Shown: positions 32,520-40,959, counted from the stretch's first letter. The stretch is 46,442 bases of DNA from Clostridia bacterium (GCA_017938885.1 JAGBAS010000132.1:1-46442), one strand, 5' to 3'. Notes: generated by a model not told the origin, from the letters alone. Numbers and translations: made by a program.

Positions 32520-32885
32520 ATGACCAAGCATGCCGACTGTGAACCGCCCCGCCTCATTCTGCGCCTGCTGGAGCAGCGCGCCTACCGTCTGACCCGTACC
32601 CGCCCCGTGGTCTGCCGCCTGTGGCAGATGCGCGTCGGGCAGCCCGCTGACCGCTCCCCGCAATACGCCATCGGCATGGAGACCCTGACCTCCCGCTATC
32701 TGTACTGTGTCGGCGGCGACGAGACGGGGGCCCGCGCTCTCCTCGCCCGCATTGCCGAGGGACGGCTCCACCCCATTCACCTGGGGGACGTGGTGGAGGA
32801 TTATCTGTGGGAGCTGGAAAATGACGGGAAAACCGAGGGAGAATTTTCCGAAAGTCCTTTACAAAGCAACGGAAATATGGTATAA
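32520..32885 (+). CDS. DUF6514-like protein
   Basis: A 121-residue protein. Features shared with DUF6514 as I recall it: a YRLTRTRP start, YAIGMETLT, ALLARIAEGRLHPIHLGDVVEDYLWEL. The function is unknown; it is often upstream of nrdR in Clostridia. The ATG follows CGGAGGAAACC, with a TATAAT at 32469-32474 and a weak -35. Confidence 0.7.
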   Translation: MTKHADCEPPRLILRLLEQRAYRLTRTRPVVCRLWQMRVGQPADRSPQYAIGMETLTSRYLYCVGGDETGARALLARIAEGRLHPIHLGDVVEDYLWELENDGKTEGEFSESPLQSNGNMV

Positions 32886-32886
32886 T
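32858..32886 (+). promoter_or_regulatory. Promoter of nrdR inside the preceding gene
   Basis: TTTACA (32858-32863), 17 bases, TATAAT (32881-32886). The -10 overlaps the stop codon of the DUF6514-like gene. Confidence 0.7.
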
Positions 32887-32921
32887 AGGGTAACGACCTC
32901 CCCGAAAGGAGCCAGCCACCC

Positions 32922-33401
32922 ATGAAATGCCCTGCCTGCGGCAACCCCGACCTGAAGGTCATCGACTCCCGCCCCATTGAAGAGGGCAACAGCATCCGCC
33001 GCCGCCGCGAATGCCTCCAATGCGGCAAGCGCTTCACCACCTTCGAGATGATCGAGCAAGCCCAGATCATGGTGCTGAAGAAGGACGGCTCCAAGGAGCC
33101 CTTTGACCGCAACAAGCTGGTCAACGGTATTCTGAAATCCACCCGGAAGCGTACCGTGGATGCCGACGCCATTGTGGACGAGATTGAGGCTGAGCTCCAG
33201 AACACGCTTCGCCTCGAGGTGCCCTCTGTGGAGCTGGGGGACATGGTGCTGGAAAAGCTCCGCGACCTGGACGAGATCTCCTACGTCCGTTTCGCCTCGG
33301 TCTACCACCAATTTACCGACGTGGACTCCTTCATGGACGAGCTCAAGAAGCTCAAGAAGAAGCACGCCAAGACCAAAAAGTCCCAGAATCCTGAAAACTG
33401 A
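32922..33401 (+). CDS. nrdR: Transcriptional repressor NrdR
   Basis: A 159-residue repressor of ribonucleotide reductase genes. The N-terminal zinc ribbon has CPAC (Cys3, Cys6) and CLQC (Cys31, Cys34); the conserved SIRRRRECLQCGKRFTTFE is present. An ATP-cone domain (about 49-139) senses ATP/dATP. The ribosome site GAAAGGAG precedes the ATG. Its targets, usually nrd operons, are not in this window. Confidence 0.97.
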   Translation: MKCPACGNPDLKVIDSRPIEEGNSIRRRRECLQCGKRFTTFEMIEQAQIMVLKKDGSKEPFDRNKLVNGILKSTRKRTVDADAIVDEIEAELQNTLRLEVPSVELGDMVLEKLRDLDEISYVRFASVYHQFTDVDSFMDELKKLKKKHAKTKKSQNPEN

Positions 33402-33406
33402 TCCCA

Positions 33407-33441
33407 AACCCACGCCGCAGACCTTGTGTGCGTGGGTTTTT
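33407..33441 (+). terminator. Terminator after nrdR
   Basis: AACCCACGC (33407-33415) / GCGTGGGTT (33430-33438) followed by TTT. Confidence 0.85.
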
Positions 33442-33546
33442 GTGAATGAATTGTAAATGTTTGCTTTGGAGGGTAATGAATCCGAAAAAATGTCGTCTAT
33501 ATGGGTGAGGGCACCATTAAAGTACCGTACCCATAGGAGGTATCCC

Positions 33547-34806
33547 ATGAAAAAGCTGCTGATTCTGTTTTTGGCCCTGCTCATGCTGACCGCCATCCCC
33601 GCGCAGATGACCTCCTGCGCTCTCAACGTCAAGGCCTCCGAGCTGTCGGCGGGCTATACCCGCGAGGCGACCGAGGTCGGAAAAGTCACCGACGAATTCA
33701 AGACCGCCATGGCGGATTTCTCCCTGGCGCTGACCAATACCACCGTGTCCCTGGAGAAGGAGGGCAAGGCCAACCATCTGGTGTCCCCTCTCTCCGCCCT
33801 GATCTGCCTGTCCATGCTGGCCAACGGCGCGGGCGGTGAGACCCTCGCCCAGATGGAGGCGGTGCTGGGAATGCCCATCGCTGATTTGAACAAGGCACTG
33901 TATGCCTACACGAGTAGCCTGTACACGGGCAAGGACTGCAAGGTCTCGGTGGCGGATTCCATCTGGTATCGGGAGGGGGACAGCTTTTCTGTCCGTGAGG
34001 AGTTCTTGCAGACCTGCGCCGATTGGTACGAGGCCCAGCAGTACGCCGCTCCCTTTGACGAGACCACCCGCAAGGACATCAACAAGTGGGTGGATCACTA
34101 CACCGACGGCATGATCGACTCCATCCTGGAGGACCCCATCCCCGCCGAGGCGGTGATGTATGTGGTCAATGCCCTGGTCTTCGACGCCAAGTGGGAGGAG
34201 GAGTACGAGAAGAAGGATATTCTCACCGAGACCTTCACCTCCCTGGACGGCACCGAGTCCTCCGTGACCATGCTCCGCTCCGAGGAGTCCCGCTACCTCA
34301 CCGTGGAGGGGGGCTTCGGGGTAGCTAAGCCCTACAAGGGGACGGGCTGCTGCTTCGTGGGGCTTTTGCCCGAGGAGGGGACCGATATCTACGAATTCGC
34401 CGCCTCCCTGGACGGCGGGGACTGGACGGCCATGTGGCAGGAGCAGACCCGCACCACGGTCTACACCCGCATCCCCGAGTTCACCTATTCGAGCGACATG
34501 AACCTCACCGACTCCCTCAAAGAAATGGGCATGGCCGATCTCTTCAGCAGTGACACCGCCGATCTGTCGGGCCTGGGCACCTCCGCCATGGGGAACCTCT
34601 ACTGCGACGGGGTCTTCCAGAAGACCTTCATTCAGGTAGACCGCAACGGCACCAAGGCCGCCGCCGTGACCTGGGCGGTCAACAAGGCCGAGTCTGCCGC
34701 CCCCATGGAGCTGAAATACGTCTACCTTGACCGCCCCTTCGTGTACGCCATCGTGGATACCAAAACGGGGTTGCCGCTGTTTGTGGGGATCGTGACCCGA
34801 CTGTAA
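33547..34806 (+). CDS. Serpin-family protease inhibitor, putative lipoprotein
   Basis: A 419-residue serpin with a signal peptide and a lipobox-like MTSC (Cys24). Serpin landmarks: HLVSPLSALICLSMLANGAGGETLAQM (breach/shutter region), FDAKWEEEY, a hinge with GTKAAAVT and the family signature DRPFVYAI. The alanine-rich hinge is of the inhibitory type, so it should trap a serine or cysteine protease outside the cell. The reactive loop lies in about NKAESAAPMELKYV, but the P1 residue cannot be fixed by eye. AGGAGG precedes the ATG. Bacterial serpins are patchily distributed. Confidence 0.88.
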   Translation: MKKLLILFLALLMLTAIPAQMTSCALNVKASELSAGYTREATEVGKVTDEFKTAMADFSLALTNTTVSLEKEGKANHLVSPLSALICLSMLANGAGGETLAQMEAVLGMPIADLNKALYAYTSSLYTGKDCKVSVADSIWYREGDSFSVREEFLQTCADWYEAQQYAAPFDETTRKDINKWVDHYTDGMIDSILEDPIPAEAVMYVVNALVFDAKWEEEYEKKDILTETFTSLDGTESSVTMLRSEESRYLTVEGGFGVAKPYKGTGCCFVGLLPEEGTDIYEFAASLDGGDWTAMWQEQTRTTVYTRIPEFTYSSDMNLTDSLKEMGMADLFSSDTADLSGLGTSAMGNLYCDGVFQKTFIQVDRNGTKAAAVTWAVNKAESAAPMELKYVYLDRPFVYAIVDTKTGLPLFVGIVTRL

Positions 34807-34890
34807 CAGCTCTGCGGGAAAAACCGAGTCTTGTACAGAGCAGACACCGTCATAAGCGTGAGATTTTCGCAGCTACAGGAAAGGAGCCGA

Positions 34891-35520
34891 ATGAATATGA
34901 CACACCGAATGTTTTCTCCAAAAAGAAGGGTCTTGATCGTGCTGATGCTTCTGACCGTCACCCTTCTGTGCGGCTCTTGCCAACAGGGCACAGATCCCCT
35001 CTACCTCCGCTCCTCCCGCGCCGGCGGCTCGGGAGAGAAGAGCAACGTGGTGGATATCACCATCCCCCACCAGTCCGTGCAGGTGACCGATCCGAATACC
35101 GTCACGGTGACGATTGGCCTGGGCGGGGATATGAAGATCTCAGCCCATGAGAACCAGACAGCGGTTTTGGAAATTGATGCCGAGGGGTGCCTCATCAACG
35201 GTGTTGCGGATCTCTTTGAGAAGGAATATACCGACTATTTTACAAACACGGATCTCCGCGCGACGGTCGAAGAACGCTATTGGGGCTATCCCACCAAGAC
35301 CCCGAATTATTTTGAGAACATGGAGATCACCCTCCCCACGGGGGAGTGCTGCGGACAGATCGACGTTACTTTGTACATCAAAGAAGATCTGTACGAGGGA
35401 TATACGGCCGAGGTGACGGTCTATTATGCCTCGAACGGCAACGTGATCTGGTTCAGCGAGCGTGCTTTGAAAGAAGTGGACCAGAAGGATCGACCGGTCA
35501 GCGTGGATCAGAAAAGATAA
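34891..35520 (+). CDS. Putative lipoprotein of unknown function
   Basis: A 209-residue protein with a basic signal region and lipobox CGSC (Cys30), then a beta-rich domain (VTVTIGLGGDMKISAHENQ, CCGQIDVTLYIKEDL, YTAEVTVYYASNG). AAAGGAG stands four bases before this ATG, with a second ATG two codons on. No family recognised. It lies 84 bases after the serpin gene and may share its transcript. Confidence 0.65.
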   Translation: MNMTHRMFSPKRRVLIVLMLLTVTLLCGSCQQGTDPLYLRSSRAGGSGEKSNVVDITIPHQSVQVTDPNTVTVTIGLGGDMKISAHENQTAVLEIDAEGCLINGVADLFEKEYTDYFTNTDLRATVEERYWGYPTKTPNYFENMEITLPTGECCGQIDVTLYIKEDLYEGYTAEVTVYYASNGNVIWFSERALKEVDQKDRPVSVDQKR

Positions 35521-35607
35521 AATCCGCATAAACGCCGCTTTGACCCATCCGATACGAATTACGCGTGACACATCTGAGACCCTTCCATAACGAAAGGAGC
35601 AATTCCC

Positions 35608-36138
35608 ATGAAATATTACGGAAAAGAAAAATGCCGCATCCTCAAACAGATCCGCGCCGAGATCGCCCGTGAGAACGATATTGAGTGGGTGGTGTCCGAG
35701 TGCAAGCACAAGGGCAACTGCAAGGGCACCTGCCCCAAGTGCGAGCAGGAGGTGCGCCAGCTGGAGGCCGCCCTGGCCAAGCGGGAGGCCCTGGGCAAGA
35801 CCGTGGCCGTGGTGGGCATCTCCGCCTCCATCGCTTTGTCGGTGACGGGGTGCGTGAATCCCTTCCCCTCCATCGAGGCAGGTGAGCCCATCGCGGGAGA
35901 TATGCCCTTTCCCGATACCTCTGCCGAGGAGACCTATATCGCCGTGGACGGGGAGATGATCCCTCCGCCCGAGACCGAGACCGCCTGCGACCTGCCCCTG
36001 GCGGGCGCGCCCGTGGAGCAGGAGACCGAGGAGCCCCTCATGGGGGACGTGGCGATCGAGGGCGAATTCATCGAGGAGACCGACGAGGAGACCACCGAGC
36101 CCGAGATTGTGGATATCATGGGCGAGCCTGCGGAGTGA
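35608..36138 (+). CDS. Cys-rich protein with internal lipobox-like segment
   Basis: A 176-residue protein with three parts. Residues 1-62 are a charged helical domain with Cys9 and the cluster CKHKGNCKGTCPKC (Cys32, 38, 42, 45), which looks metal-binding. Residues 64-82 are hydrophobic and end in VTGC (Cys82), a good lipobox. Residues 83-176 are an acidic Pro/Glu/Thr tail. If the lipobox is used, the Cys domain is a cytoplasmic leader removed on export; if not, it stays inside and the tail is outside. AAAGGAG precedes the ATG. The radical SAM gene starts three bases after its stop, so the two are translationally coupled. I recall similar pairs in other Clostridia; function unknown. Confidence 0.6.
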   Translation: MKYYGKEKCRILKQIRAEIARENDIEWVVSECKHKGNCKGTCPKCEQEVRQLEAALAKREALGKTVAVVGISASIALSVTGCVNPFPSIEAGEPIAGDMPFPDTSAEETYIAVDGEMIPPPETETACDLPLAGAPVEQETEEPLMGDVAIEGEFIEETDEETTEPEIVDIMGEPAE

Positions 36139-36141
36139 GCC

Positions 36142-36792
36142 ATGAGCGGATCGGATCAGCCTACCTTCCCCCTGGCCTTCTGCGACCGCCTCCGCATGGC
36201 CACCGATGGCGCGGGGGTCACTGCTCTTGTGGGGGCTTTCGGGTGCCCTCTGCAATGCAAGCTCTGCATCAACCCCCAGACCTGGCACGAGCGGGCCGAC
36301 GGCAAGCCCCCCTTTGAGCGGGTCACCCCTGCCGAGCTGTTTGAGCGGGTCAAGATCGACAGCCTGTACTATTTAGCCACAGGCGGCGGCGTCACCTTCG
36401 GCGGCGGGGAGCCTCTGCTCCATACCGACTTCATCACCGCCTTCCGCGAGGTCTGTCATCCCGACTGGCGCATCTACGCCGAGTCCTGCCTGAACATCCC
36501 CGAGGGAAACGTCCGCGCCGCCGCCGCGGTGGTGGATCATTTCTTCATTGATATCAAGGACATGAACCCTGCCATTTACAAGGCCTACACGGGGAAGGAT
36601 AATACCCTTGTGAAGTCCAACCTCGCCCTTTTGCTCTCGCTGGTTGGTGCCGAGCGGATCACCGTCCGCGTGCCGCACATTCCCGGCTTCAACACCGACG
36701 CCGACGTGGAGGCCTCGGTAGCCGAGCTGAAGGCCATGGGGGTGACGGGCTTTGACGTCTTCGCATACAAGATCCCGGGCAAAAAGGTCTGA
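36142..36792 (+). CDS. Radical SAM enzyme, glycyl-radical-activase-like
   Basis: A 216-residue radical SAM protein. The iron-sulfur motif is CPLQCKLC (Cys35, 39, 42, the CX3CX2C spacing), followed by the GGGEP S-adenosylmethionine motif at about 87-91 and strands DHFFIDIKDMNP and GAERITVRVPHIPGFN. Size and motifs are like activases of the PFL/NrdG type, but there is no nearby glycyl-radical enzyme. Its coupled neighbour at 35608 is therefore a plausible substrate or partner (inference). A terminator follows. Confidence 0.88.
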   Translation: MSGSDQPTFPLAFCDRLRMATDGAGVTALVGAFGCPLQCKLCINPQTWHERADGKPPFERVTPAELFERVKIDSLYYLATGGGVTFGGGEPLLHTDFITAFREVCHPDWRIYAESCLNIPEGNVRAAAAVVDHFFIDIKDMNPAIYKAYTGKDNTLVKSNLALLLSLVGAERITVRVPHIPGFNTDADVEASVAELKAMGVTGFDVFAYKIPGKKV

Positions 36793-36802
36793 TATCCAAA
36801 TG

Positions 36803-36833
36803 GGCTGACACGCCTTGTGTCAGTCCTTTTTTT
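36803..36833 (+). terminator. Terminator after the radical SAM gene
   Basis: CTGACAC (36805-36811), loop, GTGTCAG (36817-36823), extended by GG/CC, then seven or more T bases. Confidence 0.9.
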
Positions 36834-36887
36834 ACCCAAAAACAGCTTCATCAAACTGTTGAAAATGTAGAAATGGACTCAACTGTA

Positions 36888-36916
36888 TTGACAAAAGCCT
36901 TGAAAAATAGTAAAAT
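36888..36916 (+). promoter_or_regulatory. Promoter of the MoxR operon
   Basis: TTGACA (36888-36893), 17 bases, TAAAAT (36911-36916), 61 bases before the start. Confidence 0.75.
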
Positions 36917-36977
36917 AGAAGGGTATATGTGTATCTCTCCGAGAGATGCGATTTTTGAAGGAAAGAGGTATCCCACT

Positions 36978-37949
36978 ATGTCCACCCAAATCTCCGCCCA
37001 CATCACCGAGGTCTACGAAAAGATCAAGGATAATATCGGTAAGGTCATCGTCGGTAAGTCCGATACCATCGATATGCTCATCGTCTCCCTGCTCTGCGGC
37101 GGTCACGTCCTGCTGGAGGACGTCCCCGGTACGGGTAAGACGGTGCTCATCAAGTCCCTGGCCGCTTCGGTGTCCTGCGAATATAAGCGTATCCAGTTCA
37201 CCCCCGACCTGCTCCCCTCCGATATCACCGGTGTCAACTTCTTCAACATGAAGAAGTCCGAGTTCGAGTTCGTCCCCGGCCCCATCTTCGCCAACATCGT
37301 CCTGGCCGACGAGATCAACCGCGCCACCCCCAAGACCCAGTCGGGCCTTCTGGAGTGTATGGAGGAGATCCAGGCCACCATCGACGGCAAGACCTTCAAG
37401 CTGGCCCAGCCCTTCATGGTCATCGCTACCCAGAACCCCGTGGAGTCCATGGGTACCTTCCCCCTGCCCGAGGCACAGCTGGACCGCTTCCTCATGAAGG
37501 GCCGCATGGACTACCCCAACCACTCCGAGGGCATTGACATTCTGGCAAGATTCGATAAGTTCTCCCCCCTGGAGACCCTGAAGCCCGTGGTCACCGCCGA
37601 GGAGCTGGTGGCCGCCATCCAGGAGCTGCCCAAGGTCTACATCTGCCGCGAGATGATGGGCTACATCACCTCCATCGTGGAGAAGACCCGCTCCTATCCC
37701 AAGGTTCTGCTGGGTGTCTCTCCCCGAGGTGCCCTGTCCCTCATGAAGGCCGCCAAGGGCTACGCCGCCATCGCGGGCCGCAACTACGTTACCCCCGACG
37801 ACGTCAAGCGCGCCGCTCACCCCGTCCTGGATCACCGTCTGACCCTGGAGAACGCCGCCCGTATCAAGAAGAATGCCGCCTACGAGATCATCGACGACAT
37901 TCTGGGTATGGTCACGGTTCCCACCGAGGCTGTGTTCGAGGAGAGATAA
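36978..37949 (+). CDS. MoxR-family AAA+ ATPase
   Basis: A 323-residue AAA+ protein. Walker A HVLLEDVPGTGKT (43-55), Walker B IVLADEINRA (about 107-116), sensor ATQNPVE and the C-terminal lid are all present. MoxR proteins act as chaperones for partner proteins, often DUF58/VWA types as here. AAGAGGT lies upstream of the ATG at 36978; the longer frame crosses the promoter. First gene of a three-gene operon. Confidence 0.93.
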   Translation: MSTQISAHITEVYEKIKDNIGKVIVGKSDTIDMLIVSLLCGGHVLLEDVPGTGKTVLIKSLAASVSCEYKRIQFTPDLLPSDITGVNFFNMKKSEFEFVPGPIFANIVLADEINRATPKTQSGLLECMEEIQATIDGKTFKLAQPFMVIATQNPVESMGTFPLPEAQLDRFLMKGRMDYPNHSEGIDILARFDKFSPLETLKPVVTAEELVAAIQELPKVYICREMMGYITSIVEKTRSYPKVLLGVSPRGALSLMKAAKGYAAIAGRNYVTPDDVKRAAHPVLDHRLTLENAARIKKNAAYEIIDDILGMVTVPTEAVFEER

Positions 37950-37952
37950 GCC

Positions 37953-39161
37953 ATGGCCACAACTATCGTACCTGTCCTTGCCCTGCTTGCGGGCGGATCG
38001 GTGGTCGGTACGGCGGCTGAGGGTATCATCAACGGTATCCTTAACTTCATCACCTCTCCCTATTTCACCGCCCTGATCGTGGTGATCGCGGTGCTGATCG
38101 TCCTGTGGATCCTGCTCAAGATCTACGGCTCCATGCGCGCCGCCCGGCTCAGCCGCATCATCTACGAGCGTCACTTCTCGGAGGAGGGCGTCTACGAGGG
38201 CGAGGAGGTGGAGCTGATCGAGACCATCCGCAATCCCGGCTTTTTCCCTCTGCTCGGTGTGGACGTGGAATCCTACTTCTTCAACGAGCTGGAGCTGGAG
38301 GAATATGAGCATGACGGCTCCAGCACCATGCAGTACTGCATATCCCGCTTCAATCTCTGGCCTTATATGCAGATCAAGCGCCACCACCGTATCACCGCTA
38401 CCAAGAGAGGCCACTACAAGCTTCAGATCGCCACTATCTACGCCAAGAAGGGTCCCATTCCCATGGAGGCGCCCACCGAGCTGTACGTCTACCCCAAGGC
38501 CGTTCCCCTGGGACTCCCCGCCATCGCCGTAGGCCGTATGCAGGGCGATTTCGTCTCCCAGAGACCCCTGTTCATGGATCCCTTCTCCCTGGCGGGCATC
38601 CGTGACTACCGCTTCGGCGACTCGGTCTCCCAGATCAACTTCAAGGCCTCGGCCAAGGTGCCCATGACGGGGTCCTCGGGCTCTCCCCTGAAGGTCAACG
38701 CGAGGGACTACTGCGCCTCCCGCAAGCTCATGATCTACATGGACTTTCACCTGCCCATGGGCAGTAAGATCGACGGCCGCGAGTACAACCGCCGCGCCGA
38801 GAACGGTCTGTCCTTCTGCGCCGCCCTCATCCGCGACGCCATCTACGGAGGCTTTTCGGTGGGCTTTGCCGCCAACTGTAAGGCCATCGACGGTGAGATG
38901 TCCTCCCGCTTCCCCTGCGAAAGCTCGGACGCCCACCTCATCGCTATCATGAAGGAGATGGCCCGCATGAACCCCACCGACGGAGCCTCCTTTGCGTCCC
39001 TTCTGGAGAATGATATCCGAGGCGGTATGCGAGACACCGAGGTCATCATCATCGCCTTCGACCACAACGAGGACGTGCTGGACCGCATCACCACCCTGGA
39101 GCAGTTCGGCAACTCGGTGCAGACCGTGATCCTGGAGGGAGGTGACGAGGATGGCAACTGA
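37953..39161 (+). CDS. DUF58-domain membrane protein
   Basis: A 402-residue protein with two hydrophobic segments near the N-terminus (about 5-20 and 38-57) and the DUF58 signature GIRDYRFGDSVSQINFKAS (about 215-233). A VWA-like fold follows (KLMIYMDFHLP). It starts three bases after the MoxR stop. MoxR-DUF58 pairs are known from many phyla and are linked to envelope assembly or stress; their exact role is unclear. The third gene overlaps its end. Confidence 0.9.
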   Translation: MATTIVPVLALLAGGSVVGTAAEGIINGILNFITSPYFTALIVVIAVLIVLWILLKIYGSMRAARLSRIIYERHFSEEGVYEGEEVELIETIRNPGFFPLLGVDVESYFFNELELEEYEHDGSSTMQYCISRFNLWPYMQIKRHHRITATKRGHYKLQIATIYAKKGPIPMEAPTELYVYPKAVPLGLPAIAVGRMQGDFVSQRPLFMDPFSLAGIRDYRFGDSVSQINFKASAKVPMTGSSGSPLKVNARDYCASRKLMIYMDFHLPMGSKIDGREYNRRAENGLSFCAALIRDAIYGGFSVGFAANCKAIDGEMSSRFPCESSDAHLIAIMKEMARMNPTDGASFASLLENDIRGGMRDTEVIIIAFDHNEDVLDRITTLEQFGNSVQTVILEGGDEDGN

Positions 39162-40659
39162 TAAAAGAACCAATCTGTCGGAGAGCGAGCTGAATGCCCG
39201 CTATACCGCCGCCGCCTACAAGTTTGCCACCGTGTCGAATTGGCGGGATTACCTGGCTCTGGCCGAGGAATTCCGCGCCCTGGATACATACAAGGATTCG
39301 GCGCAAAAGTACAGCCAGTGCGTTAAGGCCGCCTCAGCCCCCGCATACCGCGATATCACCGACGAGATCCGCACCAAGGGTGCCGAGACCACCGCCGCCG
39401 AGTACCGCGAAGCCGCCCGCATCATGCAGATCATCCAGGACTACCAGGATGCCCGTGAGGTCATGCGGGTGTATACCGTCCGTGCCAATGCTCTGACCTA
39501 CGATGCCGCTATGACGCTTCTGTCCAATTCCGAGGCTACCACCGAGGAGCTGGGCGAGGGTGTGGAGCTCCTCAAGTCCATCAAGGGCTTTAAGAATACC
39601 CGCGAGCTCATCGAGCGGTTCGAGAAGTACTACTTCGATCGGATGTATAACGAGGCTCTGCATCTTATGGAGCACGGCCACGTCTTCTCGGAATTCGAGG
39701 AGGCTGCCGAGAAGTTCGAGAAGATTTCGGTCTACTCCGATGCCGCCCAGCAGGCCGCGGCTTGCCGCAAGATGGCCAACAAGGTACGTCCCAAGGAAAA
39801 GAAAAAGAAAGAAAAACCCGCCGATGCTGCCCCTGCCAAGGGCGGAGACGAGGTGGTGCGGGTCACCCATAAGGATGCCAAGCCCGCCAAGGAAGCTCCC
39901 GGTACCGAGGGAGAAGAGGTGGTCAAGCCCCGCAAGCGCAGAATGATCGACGACGAGACCCACAACTCCCTGGCTGAGGTCTGGCATAACATCGATAAGC
40001 GGCGCATGGTGGAGTTCATCATCTGGATGCTTCTGCTGATCGGAGACCTGTATGCCTCCATTGTTTTGCCGAATATCCAGACCGACTTTTTCATAGCCAA
40101 CGCCAACTCCATCCGCATCATCACGGTGCTCCTGGCCATTTTCTTCATCGCCATGGGCGGACGTGCCTTTTTGCGGATGCTGACCGCCAGTATGCGGAAG
40201 AAGCTGGGTCAAGCCGCCGTCAAGTTCGCAAGAAAGCTGGCCGCGCCCCTGGTCAAGGCGGTCAACAAGCTGTTGCTCTCCATCGGTATTGACCTGTCCC
40301 GCCGCAACCGTCTGAGCGGCCGTGACGAAAAGACCTTTGTCTTCGACGACACCGAGAAGGTCAAGAAGGCCAAAAAGAAGCTCAAAAACGACCTTAAGTG
40401 GGTGGAGCAGACCGACAATGCCGCCCGCGTGCGCTTCATCTTCATCGACTACATGATCCGCCGCATCAAGAAGGGCTACTTCATGAAGCGGTGCATGACC
40501 CCCGTAGAGATCTGTGACGAGATCGCTCTGGAGGACGACGAGAAGGCATTGTTCGCCGTCTACAACAAGGCGCGCTACGCCGGCAAGATGGGCGTGGAGG
40601 AGATCACCGACGCTATGGTGGGCGAATTGCAGATGGTGAACCGTAAGCGCAATCAGTAA
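39151..40659 (+). CDS. Helical-repeat membrane protein with DUF4129-like C-terminus
   Basis: A 502-residue protein, third in the MoxR operon. About 1-210 contains TPR-like helical repeats with recurring Y[KS]D[SA] and cysteine (YKDSAQKYSQC, YSDAAQQAAAC). A Lys/Glu-rich linker follows, then two membrane helices (about 288-306 and 322-344). The last 90 residues, with YMIRRIKKGYF, CMTPVEICDEI and FAVYNKARYAG, match the DUF4129 pattern usual for the third gene of MoxR-DUF58 operons. The start ATG has GGAGG upstream and overlaps the DUF58 gene by 11 bases. Transglutaminase domains often found in such operons are absent. Confidence 0.75.
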   Translation: MATDKRTNLSESELNARYTAAAYKFATVSNWRDYLALAEEFRALDTYKDSAQKYSQCVKAASAPAYRDITDEIRTKGAETTAAEYREAARIMQIIQDYQDAREVMRVYTVRANALTYDAAMTLLSNSEATTEELGEGVELLKSIKGFKNTRELIERFEKYYFDRMYNEALHLMEHGHVFSEFEEAAEKFEKISVYSDAAQQAAACRKMANKVRPKEKKKKEKPADAAPAKGGDEVVRVTHKDAKPAKEAPGTEGEEVVKPRKRRMIDDETHNSLAEVWHNIDKRRMVEFIIWMLLLIGDLYASIVLPNIQTDFFIANANSIRIITVLLAIFFIAMGGRAFLRMLTASMRKKLGQAAVKFARKLAAPLVKAVNKLLLSIGIDLSRRNRLSGRDEKTFVFDDTEKVKKAKKKLKNDLKWVEQTDNAARVRFIFIDYMIRRIKKGYFMKRCMTPVEICDEIALEDDEKALFAVYNKARYAGKMGVEEITDAMVGELQMVNRKRNQ

Positions 40660-40808
40660 TTCATACACATGACGCCAAGGAAACGGGGCTCGCGGGAAGT
40701 GCCAGGCTTACCCGGTTCGGATAAGGACGGCATCAAGTTGCACAGATCGAGTTTAAGTGAGAGCTTATAGCGGCAACTTGAAGCGGTTTCTCACGTTCAT
40801 AATTTGTT
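40660..40808 (+). other. Structured non-coding stretch after the MoxR operon
   Basis: About 150 bases without a gene. CAAGTTGC (40734-40741) and GCAACTTG (40773-40780) form an 8-bp stem around an inner TAAG-TGAGAG-CTTA hairpin. Upstream is a GC-rich CGGG ... CCCG pair. It could be a 3'-UTR structure or a small RNA; no family is recognised. Confidence 0.35.
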
Positions 40809-40849
40809 CCAAAAGGAAAGGGTGCCGAATTGGCACCCTTTCCTTTTGG
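40809..40849. terminator. Long perfect hairpin merged with the tRNA 3' end
   Basis: An 18-bp perfect stem, CCAAAAGGAAAGGGTGCC (40809-40826) and its complement (40832-40849), with a 5-base loop. On the minus strand its first three bases are the tRNA CCA. There is no T tail; the T-rich part is inside the stem. Confidence 0.6.
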
Positions 40850-40920
40850 AGCGAGTAACGGGAATCGAACCCGCATAGCCAGCTTGGGAAGCTGGAGTTT
40901 TACCATTAGACTATACCCGC
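40847..40920 (-). tRNA. tRNA-Gly(CCC)
   Basis: Reads GCGGGTATAGTCTAATGGTA ... GGTTCGATTCCC ... CTCCA on the minus strand: 74 bases with an encoded CCA. The acceptor stem GCGGGTA pairs with TACTCGC. The anticodon arm CCAGC-TTCCCAA-GCTGG gives anticodon CCC, reading GGG glycine codons. The T arm has GGTTCGA. It has its own consensus promoter. Confidence 0.95.
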
Positions 40921-40930
40921 GAACGCATAT

Positions 40931-40959
40931 ATTATATACTATTTTATCCGATTTGTCAA
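40931..40959 (-). promoter_or_regulatory. Consensus promoter of tRNA-Gly
   Basis: Minus strand TTGACA (40954-40959), 17 bases, TATAAT (40931-40936), ten bases before the mature 5' end. Confidence 0.9.

Noticed and set aside
39142..39161. Frameshift between the DUF58 gene and the next gene
   Set aside because: The 11-base overlap has a proper ATG and ribosome site, and both proteins are complete. This is normal translational coupling.
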